Of a DNA stretch of 64,000 bases, positions 6,776 to 15,615 are shown in pieces; the first letter of the stretch is position 1; each line of letters opens with the position of its first letter. A model generated the notes under the pieces. It did no database searches and was not told the DNA's origin. It saw only the letters and a list, made by a program, of their open reading frames with translations. This stretch comes from Alloactinosynnema sp. L-07 (lineage in GTDB: Bacteria > Actinomycetota > Actinomycetes > Mycobacteriales > Pseudonocardiaceae): assembly GCF_900070365.1 (NCBI RefSeq), contig NZ_LN850107.1:5766001-5830000 (forward strand), written 5' to 3'. Position numbers and translations under genes: made by a program.

Positions 6776-9730
6776 GTGAACGACCACCGTGACCACCGCC
6801 GACGTGAGCCAGAGTGGCCCTCCGGCGCCGACCCGGACGCGGACCGGCCCCAGCAGGGCGAGTCTGTCGAACGCACCGGGTTCTGGAGCCCGCTGTGGGA
6901 GGAAGACGAGGACTCCGGCGCCGCGGCCCAGTCAGCTGACGCCGACCCCGCCGCCGTGCAGCAGCCCGGGCGGGGTGCTCCTCGGCAGCCCGGACCGGCG
7001 GCCCATGGCCCAGGCGGGCGCGGACCCGACGGGGTCGGGCCAGGACGCGGTGGTGCTGGTGGTCACGGCGGGATGGGTGGCCCGAGCGGGCGCGGACCCG
7101 GCGCCCCGGTCCTTGGTGGACTGGGTGCCGCCGCAGGTGCGTTTGGCGCGGGCGCGGCGGGCGGCGGCGCGTTCGGCGCGGGTGCGGGTTTCGGCGCGGC
7201 AGGCGCGCAGGGCATGGCAGCCGGAGCTGGACCCGGCGGCGCTGGACCGGGCGGCGGTGGTCCCGGAATGGCTGGAGGGCCTGGCATGGCGAACGGCCCC
7301 GGCTTCGGCGGCCCGAACGGTCCTGGCATGAACCGCCCCGGTGGGCCAGGCCCGCACGGTCCCGACGCGACCCGGGCGATCCCCGGGCCCGGTGGAAACG
7401 AGACGGTGGCGTTGCCCCAAGGCGGCCTGCGGCCCCCGCATGTCCCCCCAGGTCGCCCGCCGCACGACCCCGGTGAGGATCCGACCGTGTATTTGCCGCA
7501 GAACCCGGGCCAGGGCCGGTCCGAGCCAGCCCTGCTGACCCACCGCGAACCCGACTACGAAGACAACTACGTGGACAACGACGACTACGGCCCCGACGAG
7601 GATCCACTGACCGACGCGGAGAGCAAGCGTTTGCGGCGCAAGAAGATCTGGCGCCGGGTGCGGCGGACGGCGTATGTCGGCACCGCGTTGATGATCATCC
7701 TGCCGGTGCTCGCGTTCTTCATCACCTACCAGATGGTCGAGGTCGAGAGCCCCGAGCAGGTCGCCAACCAGCAGGACAAGGTCGTCACGCTGAACTGGGC
7801 CGACGGCTCGGAGATGGCCAAGCTGGCCAAGTCCGGCGGCAACCGGATCATGCTGACGTACGACCAGATCCCCAAGCACGTCCTGCACGCGGTCTACGCC
7901 GCCGAGGACGCCACCTTCGAGACCAACTCCGGGTTCGACCTCGGCGGCATCGCGCGGGCCGCGTGGAACAACGTCACCGGCGGCGGGGGCGGTGGCTCGA
8001 CCATCTCCCAGCAGTACATCAAGAAGGCCAGCGGTGACGATGACGCCACGCTCACCCGCAAGTGGGTCGAGGTCGTCAAGTCCTACAAGATGAACGAGAC
8101 GTTCGACAAACCCGAGATCATCACCGCGTACCTGAACACGATCTACTTCGGTCGCGGCGCCTACGGCATCGCCGCCGCGGGGAAGGCGTACTACGGCGTC
8201 GACGATCTCAACCTGCTCTCCAAGTCGCAGGCGGCACTGCTCGCGGGCATGATCCAGACACCGTCGCGACACAAGGAAGCGGCCTACCAGATGGGCCGGT
8301 GGGAATACGTCACCGGCCGGATGGTCGCCAACGGCTGGATGACCGAAACCGAGCGCGCCCAGCAGCCGTTCGTCCCGCCCGTCCCCCTGGCGGACACCAA
8401 GGGGGAAGGCCTGCCCGGTCCGTTGACCGAACTTCCCACCCTTGTCTACGCCGAACTCAAGGACCGCGGGATCACCGAGGAAGCGATCAAGCGCAACGGC
8501 TACAAGATCACCCTGACGATCGACAAGACCGCGCAGGACCTCGCGGAGAAGGCCGTCAGCGAGGTGATGACCGGCCAACCTGCCAACCTGCACCCGGGAT
8601 TGGTCGCCGTCGATCCCAAGAAAGGCCATATCATCGCGTATTACCCGAGTGCTAACGGGATCGGCACGGATTGGGCCGCGGAGCCTCAGGAGCCGGGATC
8701 ATCGTTCAAGCCGTTCGACCTCGTGGGCCTGCTCAAGAAGGGCAAGGGACTCTACGAGACGTACGACAGCTCGAACCGAAAGATCCCGCCCACCGCGAAG
8801 CAGGAAGTCAAGAACGCGTCCAAGCCTGGCTGTGGGGAGTGCACGGTCGCGCAGGCCATGAAGGAATCGCTCAACGTCGTGTTCACCGACATGGTCTACA
8901 AAGACGTCAAGGTCAACGGCGTCATCGATGCGGCGAAGCAAGCGGGTGTCCGCTCACCACTCGACGCCGCGTCGAGCGACCTCAACATCGCCATCGGTGG
9001 TGGTCGGACCCAGGTGAGCACCGTTGACATGGCCTCGGCCTACGCGACGTTCGCCGCAGGCGGCATCTACCGGATGCCACGTCTGGTCTCGAAGGTGGAG
9101 AACCCGAACGGGTCGATCATCCTCGACGAGACGACGCAGGCGGTATACCAGGAAAAGAACGCGTTCGACGAGAATCCGGACACCAACTCCAAGATCGCCC
9201 GAAACGTGACCGAGGCACTTCTCCCTGTTCCGCAGTACTCACACATCGAATGTGCCAGCGGCAGACAGTGCGCGGGGAAGACCGGAACCCACCAGTACGG
9301 CGAGACGCAGCACAACTCAAAGGCCTGGATGGTCGGCTATACGCCGCAGATCTCCGCCGCCGTGTCCCTCAGCGGCGACAGCAACGAGCTACGCCTGATC
9401 GACGCCAAGGGCAAGATCATCTATGGCGGCGGGCTGCCGGGCAAGATCTGGCAGAAGTTCATGAACAGCTATCACCAGACGAACAAGCTCAAGCAGGAGA
9501 ACTTCGGCAAGTTCGTCCCGATCGGCAAGGTCGAGTCCAAACCGCCCGCAACGGCGACCGCACCGCCGACGACGACCACCCAACCGTCCAACTCGACCCC
9601 GCCGACGACCACGACGGAGAAGCCGACCAAGACGACCGACCCCGACCCGACCACGACGAGCCGGACCAGGCCGACGCGGCCATCGGTGACGACGGAGCCG
9701 ATCATCCCATTGCCTGGCAACGGCGGATAG
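6776..9730 (+). CDS. ponA1: class A penicillin-binding protein (PonA1-type transglycosylase/transpeptidase)
   Basis: This 984-aa bifunctional peptidoglycan synthase has a Gly/Pro-rich cytoplasmic tail (residues 1-295) and one membrane segment (about 298-319). The GT51 transglycosylase follows, with catalytic Glu377 (AAEDATFE) and the GGSTISQQ motif near 407. The transpeptidase shows SSFK at 642-645, SLN at 698-700 and KTGT at 835-838. The C-terminal 60 residues are Pro/Thr-rich. The GTG start has GGGAGG 7 nt upstream, and a small hairpin (6739-6755) precedes it. The tail is unusually long and of very low complexity between residues 70 and 205. Position after DUF5318 matches mycobacterial ponA1. 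Confidence 0.95.
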   Translation: MNDHRDHRRREPEWPSGADPDADRPQQGESVERTGFWSPLWEEDEDSGAAAQSADADPAAVQQPGRGAPRQPGPAAHGPGGRGPDGVGPGRGGAGGHGGMGGPSGRGPGAPVLGGLGAAAGAFGAGAAGGGAFGAGAGFGAAGAQGMAAGAGPGGAGPGGGGPGMAGGPGMANGPGFGGPNGPGMNRPGGPGPHGPDATRAIPGPGGNETVALPQGGLRPPHVPPGRPPHDPGEDPTVYLPQNPGQGRSEPALLTHREPDYEDNYVDNDDYGPDEDPLTDAESKRLRRKKIWRRVRRTAYVGTALMIILPVLAFFITYQMVEVESPEQVANQQDKVVTLNWADGSEMAKLAKSGGNRIMLTYDQIPKHVLHAVYAAEDATFETNSGFDLGGIARAAWNNVTGGGGGGSTISQQYIKKASGDDDATLTRKWVEVVKSYKMNETFDKPEIITAYLNTIYFGRGAYGIAAAGKAYYGVDDLNLLSKSQAALLAGMIQTPSRHKEAAYQMGRWEYVTGRMVANGWMTETERAQQPFVPPVPLADTKGEGLPGPLTELPTLVYAELKDRGITEEAIKRNGYKITLTIDKTAQDLAEKAVSEVMTGQPANLHPGLVAVDPKKGHIIAYYPSANGIGTDWAAEPQEPGSSFKPFDLVGLLKKGKGLYETYDSSNRKIPPTAKQEVKNASKPGCGECTVAQAMKESLNVVFTDMVYKDVKVNGVIDAAKQAGVRSPLDAASSDLNIAIGGGRTQVSTVDMASAYATFAAGGIYRMPRLVSKVENPNGSIILDETTQAVYQEKNAFDENPDTNSKIARNVTEALLPVPQYSHIECASGRQCAGKTGTHQYGETQHNSKAWMVGYTPQISAAVSLSGDSNELRLIDAKGKIIYGGGLPGKIWQKFMNSYHQTNKLKQENFGKFVPIGKVESKPPATATAPPTTTTQPSNSTPPTTTTEKPTKTTDPDPTTTSRTRPTRPSVTTEPIIPLPGNGG

Positions 9731-9969
9731 CCCTGCACGATCGATCGCCGCCGACCCGATGGCTCTGACCGCGTACACCACTGTCCTGGAGGTGTTTAGA
9801 ACGGTGGTCGGTTCCTTGTCGACGCTGCTGAGCGCCGAGATCCGCGATGCAATACCCGCATGGGACCCGCAGGATGGGCACCGGTCGTCACCGCGGTGCC
9901 GTCGTCCTGGCCAACACGGTCATTCGGCATACTCGCTGCCCACAGGGCGCAACACCCAGCAGCACCGCG

Positions 9970-11190
9970 TCAACGGCGCAGGGCATCGGTCGGTTCGATC
10001 CGGCTGGCACGCCATGCCGGGTAGCACCCGGACAGCAGGCCGATGATCGCGCCGACCACCGGCGCCGGGTACACCACCAGCGGGTCGAGGATCGGTGTCC
10101 ACCCGCGTTCCAGCGCGACACCCACGACGACCACGATGCCCGTCGTCGTTCCTGCCAGACCGCCGAGCAGCCCAAGCGAGACGCTCTCCAACAGGAACTG
10201 CACGCTGATGTCTCGTCTTCGGGCGCCGAGCGCCCGGCGCAGACCGATCTCGCCGACCCGTTCCAGCACCGCCACCAAGCTGGTGTTGGCGATCCCCAGC
10301 GCACCGATGACCAGCGAGATCGCCGCCAATCCCACGAACAGGGCGTCGAGGTCCGTGGCCACACCATCGCGGAGTTCGCGCGGGTCTGGCGGGGCAATCA
10401 CCTCGACTCGATCGGTGGCATCGGGGCGGACGGCGATGCGGGCCTGCCTGCCGACCTGAGGGGCGGCACCCAGCCTGGTCTCGACGAGCATCGTGGTGCG
10501 CTCGCCACTCGCGGGCGTTGGACCCCACACCGCTGTCGCCGTGCGCGCCGGAATCAGCACCGACAGCAGGACATCCGGGCGCCGGTCGGCCGAGCCAACC
10601 ACGCCGATAACGGTGAAGGCCTCGTCGCCGACGAAGATCGCCGGCAGGGCGTCGAGCCGGGTCACGCCCAACCGGGCAGCCGACGCCGCGCCCAGCACGG
10701 CCACCCGCTCACCCCGCCCGTCGTGAAACGCGTCGAACTGGATTCCGCCGCTCATCCTGGCGTGGATCGCCGCGAAGAAGTCCGGCGTGGCCGCCGTGAC
10801 GGCCAAGTCTTCGCCCGAGTCCGCGCCCTGGCGCATCGAGTCCGGTGTCGCGGACACCTTCGCGCCAACGATGTTCGCAGGCCAACTCACCCCGACATGC
10901 TCGACGCCCGGCAACTCGGCGACTCGCGCCCTCGCGGCATCGTCAAAAGCGGGAAGATCCAGATCCTGGTCGGAATGCGCCCAGGTCAGCGACACCTCCG
11001 TGGCCGCGAGCGCGGTGAACCGGGCATTGATCTGACCGCCCGCCGTCGCGGTCAACCCCAGCACGGCCACGAACGCGGCGATGCCCAGCACGGTCCCGAG
11101 GGCGGTCAACACCGAACGCCCAGGACGGCGCAGCACACCATCGACGACCTCGCTTGCCAGGTCGCGGACCCGCACCGTGTTCCGGGTCAT
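9970..11190 (-). CDS. MacB/FtsX-type ABC transporter permease
   Basis: This 406-aa permease has an N-terminal membrane helix (near residues 20-45), a large extracytoplasmic MacB-like domain, and three C-terminal helices containing the typical VGEIGLRRALGARRRDI loop and a final EPTDALRR tail. Its ATG overlaps the ATPase stop (ATGA at 11187-11190), so the two are translationally coupled. With the ATPase and the adaptor it should form a mechanotransmission-type exporter that moves a substrate from the outer face of the membrane. It is the last gene of the operon that begins with the I36-like secreted protein. Confidence 0.88.
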   Translation of the reverse strand: MTRNTVRVRDLASEVVDGVLRRPGRSVLTALGTVLGIAAFVAVLGLTATAGGQINARFTALAATEVSLTWAHSDQDLDLPAFDDAARARVAELPGVEHVGVSWPANIVGAKVSATPDSMRQGADSGEDLAVTAATPDFFAAIHARMSGGIQFDAFHDGRGERVAVLGAASAARLGVTRLDALPAIFVGDEAFTVIGVVGSADRRPDVLLSVLIPARTATAVWGPTPASGERTTMLVETRLGAAPQVGRQARIAVRPDATDRVEVIAPPDPRELRDGVATDLDALFVGLAAISLVIGALGIANTSLVAVLERVGEIGLRRALGARRRDISVQFLLESVSLGLLGGLAGTTTGIVVVVGVALERGWTPILDPLVVYPAPVVGAIIGLLSGCYPAWRASRIEPTDALRR

Positions 11191-11864
11191 GAGGTCACCA
11201 TGCCGTCTCGGACCCGGATGGTACGGCGGGCGCGCGCGGCGAGGTCGCGGTCGTGGGTGATCACCACGACCGTCTGTCCATCGCGGTTGACCTCCTCCAG
11301 CAACTCCACGATCCGCGCCGAGGACTCGCCGTCCAGGTTGCCAGTCGGCTCGTCGCACAGCAGAAGACTTGGGTCGGAGACCAGCGCCCGAGCGACGGCG
11401 ACTCGCTGCAACTCGCCCCCGGACAGCACACCACCGGCTGCGTCCGCACGACCGGATAACCCAACCCGATCCAGTGTCGCCAGCGCGGTCGCCCGCCGAT
11501 CGGACCTCCGCTTGCCCTGGTAGAGCCCGCCCAGCATCACGTTCTCGACGGCAGTGCGGTTAGGGAGCACGTGGAATGACTGGAAGACGAACCCGATGTG
11601 CGCGGCACGCAGCGCGGTGCGCCGGATGTCCGGCAGGCTCGTGGTCGGGATGCCGTTCACCAGATACTCACCGCTCGTGGGCCGGTCCAGCAACCCGACC
11701 ACATTGAGCCACGTCGACTTCCCCGAACCGGACGGGCCGGTCATCGCGACATACTCACCGTGCGCGACGCGCAGGTCGTGCGGGCGCAGCGCCTCGACGA
11801 CAGGTGGGCCGCTGTAGGACCGGGCAACGCCCCGCAGCTCGATCACCGGAACCTCCCCGGTCAT
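11187..11864 (-). CDS. ABC transporter ATP-binding protein (MacB/LolD type)
   Basis: This 225-aa nucleotide-binding subunit has Walker A GPSGSGKST (residues 43-51), signature LSGGELQRVAVARAL, and Walker B LLLCDEPTGNLD. The lipoprotein/MacB-type sequence DEPTGNLD supports pairing with the following permease. Its ATG overlaps the stop of the adaptor gene. An internal GTG six codons downstream (11846) with GGGGAGG 5 nt before it is an equally good start. It energises the exporter encoded around it. Confidence 0.93.
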   Translation of the reverse strand: MTGEVPVIELRGVARSYSGPPVVEALRPHDLRVAHGEYVAMTGPSGSGKSTWLNVVGLLDRPTSGEYLVNGIPTTSLPDIRRTALRAAHIGFVFQSFHVLPNRTAVENVMLGGLYQGKRRSDRRATALATLDRVGLSGRADAAGGVLSGGELQRVAVARALVSDPSLLLCDEPTGNLDGESSARIVELLEEVNRDGQTVVVITHDRDLAARARRTIRVRDGMVTS

Positions 11865-13183
11865 CGACCGATCACCACCCGGTCGCCCTGTGCGAGCCCG
11901 CCCGCGGCAGCGGAGACCTCGACGTACCCGCCCCCGGACACGCCCGCGGTGACTACGACTTGTTCCTCGCGCCCATCGGTGACTCGGATGACCACCGCTC
12001 GCCCGTCCGTGCGGGCGGTCACGGCGGACAGCGGCACCACCAGCACCTCGTGGTCGGTGCTGGCTGACACGACGGTGAGCCGCACGTTCTCGCCCGCGAA
12101 GTCCGGGGACAGCGGCGAGGTCGCGTGCACGACGAGCTCAGGTCGGGTGTCGGACCGCCCGTCCCCACCAGGTGCGGGCAAGGCCTGGCGCCCGTCGCCG
12201 CCTAGTCCCGCCGTCGCGTCGTCACCGATATCCGCGGCGTCCTGAACGGAGACAACGGTTCCGTCCACCGTCCGCCCCCGCTGCTCCGAGGTGATCTCCA
12301 CCGGCTGTCCGGCGCGGACGAGCCGGGCGTCGCGGGACTCCAGCCGTGCCCGCACCACGAGACCACCGCCTGCCAGCGTCAACAACTCGCCGCCGACCTC
12401 ACTGCCCATGCGCGCCGGACGCGAGGCGACCCGCGCGGGAAGCACAGGCACGAACGCGATCTCCCCCAGCGATACCTTCGGCCCCGACCGGGACTCCAGG
12501 TCAGCGAGGTCCTGCTCAGCGTCGGTCACGGCCTGCCGGGCGGCGTCCCGGCCCTCGGGCGGGGCGGTGGCGTGGGCCTGACGTAGGTCTCGAATCCGCC
12601 GCTGAGCCTGCGTCAGCTGCTGTGCCTCGCCCTCGACGGTCGGCAGCGGCGTGTAGCCCGCGTCGCGGTACAGCGCCGTGATCGCGGTCTTGGTGCTCGG
12701 GCCATACAGCCCCTCCAGGTCGCTGATCCGGTAGCCGCGGGACCGGAGCCCCCCCTGAAGGATCTTGACGTCCCCGCCCCGGGTCCCCGGGGTGATGTCC
12801 CGGTATGCAGGGGCCGCGCCGGGCAGCACGATCACTGGGCGCCCGGAGACCTCGCCGACCACATCCCCCGCCACCACTTCGCGGCCAACCTCGCCGGGAA
12901 GTCGCGTCACCACGGGTTTCGCCGCGCCCGCGACCGACGGCGCGGACACCGCGAACGACTGCTCCGAACCGACCTCGCCGCGCAGCACGACCGTGGTGCG
13001 AACCGCCCTGTGCTCCACCACCGCGGTTACCGGACCCGTGACAGGCGGCGCCGCGTCCGCGGCGACCTGTGCGGGAGATCGCACGTACCGCGCGCCGAAC
13101 AGCGTCCCTCCACCCGCCGCGACCACGACGACGACCACGACCACCAGGCCCCGACGACGAGGATCACCCCACCACACCGACAC
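11861..13183 (-). CDS. membrane-anchored peptidoglycan-binding adaptor protein of ABC exporter
   Basis: This 440-aa protein starts with a single membrane anchor (a Val-run near residues 12-25). A PG_binding_1-like domain follows at about 140-180 (DVKILQGGLRSRGY, LEGLYGPSTKTAI), then a coiled-coil hairpin (about 190-240, EAQQLTQAQRRIRDL) and beta-rich lipoyl/barrel parts typical of HlyD/MacA-like adaptors. GTG 13183 is chosen because GGGAGG (13190-13195) stands 6 nt upstream; the adjacent GTG 13186 is possible. It would link the ABC permease to the cell wall. Genes on either side overlap or lie within 15 bp. Confidence 0.85.
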   Translation of the reverse strand: MSVWWGDPRRRGLVVVVVVVVAAGGGTLFGARYVRSPAQVAADAAPPVTGPVTAVVEHRAVRTTVVLRGEVGSEQSFAVSAPSVAGAAKPVVTRLPGEVGREVVAGDVVGEVSGRPVIVLPGAAPAYRDITPGTRGGDVKILQGGLRSRGYRISDLEGLYGPSTKTAITALYRDAGYTPLPTVEGEAQQLTQAQRRIRDLRQAHATAPPEGRDAARQAVTDAEQDLADLESRSGPKVSLGEIAFVPVLPARVASRPARMGSEVGGELLTLAGGGLVVRARLESRDARLVRAGQPVEITSEQRGRTVDGTVVSVQDAADIGDDATAGLGGDGRQALPAPGGDGRSDTRPELVVHATSPLSPDFAGENVRLTVVSASTDHEVLVVPLSAVTARTDGRAVVIRVTDGREEQVVVTAGVSGGGYVEVSAAAGGLAQGDRVVIGR

Positions 13184-13197
13184 CACGGCCCTCCCGC

Positions 13198-14109
13198 CTA
13201 CTTGCCCGCCGAGACGATCTCCACGGCCCTTCGCAGCCGCTCGGCCATACCGTCCTTGTACCTGCGCAACCCCTCCGCGTTTTGTTCGACCAACCGATTC
13301 TGGTAGGCGCTGCGCACCGCGACCCACGTCCCGGTCACGTTGAACCTGTTGCGGCAGGCCACATCAGTGCGCGCGGTCGCGATCTCGGCCGGAGTCGGCG
13401 CCGTGCCCCCGAACGCTGGGTCGTCGTTGGCTCCCCACGGGTTCCGGTAGTGGTAGCCGGATTCCGCCATGCACTTGCTCCACTGGTCGAACGCGACCTT
13501 CAGCCTGCTGTCCGCCTCCGCGAGGTCGTTGGACTTCGCAGCCAGCCCGATGACGAAGTTCTGATCGCCCATGCCCGCCGGGTTGTCCATGGACCCACCC
13601 AGCATCCGGGACACCTCACCCTGGCAGCCGCCTTCTGGAACATCGACCCCATTGAGCTGGGACTGACCCTTTCCCGAGATGACGTTGACCATCGCGGACG
13701 GCATCGGCGCCTCCTTGGCCTTGGCTTCGCCAACCTTGCGGGCCTGGTCCTCTGCCGCGTGGTTGTGGTAGCCGTACTTGGCCGCGTCGGAATCGTCGAC
13801 CACACCCATCGCCCTGTCCGGATAGTCCAGAGTCAGTCGGGCCGGTGGCGCGTAGTCGAAACCGAACCGCTTCAGGCAGTCACGCAGCAGGATGTCACTG
13901 GCCCGGTCCGCCGACAGCCGCTGCTCCGGCGTGACCAGATAAGAGTCGAGAGGGAAACTCACCCCGGCCCGATCGGTGATCACCGGGATCGTCCCCAGGA
14001 CAGGTTCACCCGCGGCGGTCGACGGAGGCGCCGTGCCACATCCCTGGATGGCCGCGACGCCGACCACGGTGACGACCACCGCCATCCACCTCGTCTGTCG
14101 AACACTCAT
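13198..14109 (-). CDS. putative lipoprotein of the I36/ABC operon
   Basis: This 303-aa protein has a signal peptide ending in a lipobox-like AIQGC (Cys24). The mature part is hydrophilic and has no recognised fold; it carries a few cysteines (DCLKRFGF, GGCQG, KCMAESGYHY, VACRNRF). I do not recognise the family with certainty. Its position between the secreted I36-like protein and the exporter adaptor, 14 bp from the latter, suggests a cell-surface substrate-binding or immunity role, by analogy with small-protein export operons. Confidence 0.65.
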   Translation of the reverse strand: MSVRQTRWMAVVVTVVGVAAIQGCGTAPPSTAAGEPVLGTIPVITDRAGVSFPLDSYLVTPEQRLSADRASDILLRDCLKRFGFDYAPPARLTLDYPDRAMGVVDDSDAAKYGYHNHAAEDQARKVGEAKAKEAPMPSAMVNVISGKGQSQLNGVDVPEGGCQGEVSRMLGGSMDNPAGMGDQNFVIGLAAKSNDLAEADSRLKVAFDQWSKCMAESGYHYRNPWGANDDPAFGGTAPTPAEIATARTDVACRNRFNVTGTWVAVRSAYQNRLVEQNAEGLRRYKDGMAERLRRAVEIVSAGK

Positions 14110-14131
14110 GTCTTGGCCCCCAAAGGGTCGG

Positions 14132-14163
14132 CCACGTGCCCGGCTCGCAGGCCGGGCACGTGG
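14132..14163 (-). terminator. intercistronic hairpin between I36-like gene and transporter genes
   Basis: A perfect 13-bp stem (14132-14144 with 14151-14163) and 6-nt loop lie 9 bp after the I36-like stop codon and 22 bp before the lipoprotein start. It lacks a T-run. It could be a partial terminator or mRNA stabiliser that raises the ratio of the secreted product to the downstream genes. Confidence 0.65.
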
Positions 14164-14172
14164 TGAGGTCGG

Positions 14173-14628
14173 TCAGGCGGAACCCCAGGAGTGACTGGAG
14201 GCCTTATCGTTGGCCGAAGAGGACACCCCCGACCCGCCGCACTCGTTGCCGATGTTGCCGACCCACGAGCAGTCCCAATCGTTGTAGCCGCCCGCGACCC
14301 AGAGCTGCTGGCTGTATCCGGCGTGCTCGTAGGAGTGGACGTAGTGGTACGTGCCGGTGCCCGAGTTGATCCATGCGCTGGCCACGTCATTCGCGGTCGA
14401 GTGCACGAATCCGTCGTCGTCGACGCAGGTGTTGGTGACTACGTTGTAGTTGCTGTAATTGGACTTGAAGCCGCACTCGTCGCCGCCCCAGCCCGCGTCC
14501 TTGTAGATGCAGTAGTAACCCACCTTGCAGTTGGGCTTGGCACTCGCGGTCCCGGCCGCTCCCACCATCACACTCGCCACGCTCAGAGCTACCGCGGCGG
14601 CCGCGGCGATCCGCTGGACAACACTCAT
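14173..14628 (-). CDS. secreted peptidase-inhibitor I36-like small protein
   Basis: This 151-aa precursor has a clear signal peptide (residues 1-30, ending TASA-KPN). The mature part of about 120 aa has six cysteines (NCKVGYYC, DECGF, NTCVDD, DWDCSW, NECGG), enough for three disulfides, and many Gly, Tyr, Trp and Asn. The GYYCIYKDAGWGG start resembles the I36 (SMPI, beta/gamma-crystallin-like) family. It may inhibit metalloproteases or act as a toxin or structural protein; function is not proven. A GGGAGCGAG site precedes ATG 14628. It heads the operon with the lipoprotein and ABC exporter genes. Confidence 0.75.
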   Translation of the reverse strand: MSVVQRIAAAAAVALSVASVMVGAAGTASAKPNCKVGYYCIYKDAGWGGDECGFKSNYSNYNVVTNTCVDDDGFVHSTANDVASAWINSGTGTYHYVHSYEHAGYSQQLWVAGGYNDWDCSWVGNIGNECGGSGVSSSANDKASSHSWGSA

Positions 14629-15120
14629 CGATTCTCGCTCCCTTGATTGTCAAGGACGACCTGGTGCCGCTTTTCTGACACCATCTCTCACCAGGATTCG
14701 GACGTGCCACCACCATGCCCGCGATCCGCGCGCGCATCCCAGAAAGGTGTCACGAACCAGGCCCGCCAGGCCATTCGGCCTGAACCGGACAGGTTTGCCA
14801 CCGATCCCTAAGACCGGATCGGCACATATTCTCGGCTGGACGGCCCCCAGGTCATCCGTCGTTTATTATCCCCAGTCGTCCACCCTTGGCGGACAAGCAA
14901 ACATTACCTGTCAGACCATATCCAACGCAAGACAACTTGACCCAGGGAATCCGCGTGCGCATTCAATTCAGAGTGAACATAATTCGAAGATCAGGTCGCA
15001 CGCGATCACGTCGGCGTCGGTGTGGTAAAGCCGCAATGAAAGCGTCGAGGCTCAGCCGCGTAGCCTTGCCAGCGACCACGTGGATCCACAACAACGCCAA
15101 GGGAGCAGAATTACACGACA
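14629..15120. other. 492-bp non-coding region
   Basis: No convincing gene or RNA is seen here. The stretch is less GC-rich than its surroundings (A/T-rich around 14830-15010) and must contain the promoter of the I36-like operon (minus strand) and the 3' flank of the lipoprotein gene that ends at 15121. Confidence 0.5.
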
Positions 15121-15615
15121 CTAGTCCAGGGGTACGGTCGGGATGCCACCCTGGCCCGGTATCGCCTGGTCGTCGCACGCGGTGTCGTGCACCTCCGCCC
15201 TCGGGTTCACGCCGCGCGTGCCCGTGACCTCGACGCACACCCGCACCCGCTCGAAGACCTGCCCGCCCGCGACCCCGGACCCGACCCCCTGCGCCGCGAT
15301 CGCCACGCGCAACCGGACCCGCCCACCGTCCGACTCTTTGCCGAACAGCGCGAAGTCAGGCGACGTGGGCAGTTCGGACTCCAGGTACGCCAACAGTTCC
15401 ACATCGCCGGACGGCGCGGCGGGGGCTGACAGCATTCCGTTCACCTTGTCGGGCAACGCTTTGGCCCGACTCCGCGCGAGTCCGGTGGCCTCGTCCCTGG
15501 CCTGCTCGGTTCCCGTCGCGCACCCGCCCGAGAACAGCACCCCCACTGCCAGAACGACGGCGAGGCTCGGGCGCGACGGCCGTAGCCGCCATGCCCGAAC
15601 CCGCCGCGGGCTCAC
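15121..15615 (-). CDS. small lipoprotein coupled to the SLT/SGNH protein
   Basis: This 164-aa protein has a signal peptide and a lipobox (LFSGGC, Cys at about residue 33). It has no family I recognise. GTG 15615 overlaps the stop codon of the preceding 1312-aa gene (GTGA), so it is translationally coupled to it. The mature part has two cysteines near the C-terminus (VCVEVTG, DTACDD) and looks like a compact beta domain. A supporting role for the upstream wall-active protein is inferred. Confidence 0.65.
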   Translation of the reverse strand: MSPRRVRAWRLRPSRPSLAVVLAVGVLFSGGCATGTEQARDEATGLARSRAKALPDKVNGMLSAPAAPSGDVELLAYLESELPTSPDFALFGKESDGGRVRLRVAIAAQGVGSGVAGGQVFERVRVCVEVTGTRGVNPRAEVHDTACDDQAIPGQGGIPTVPLD

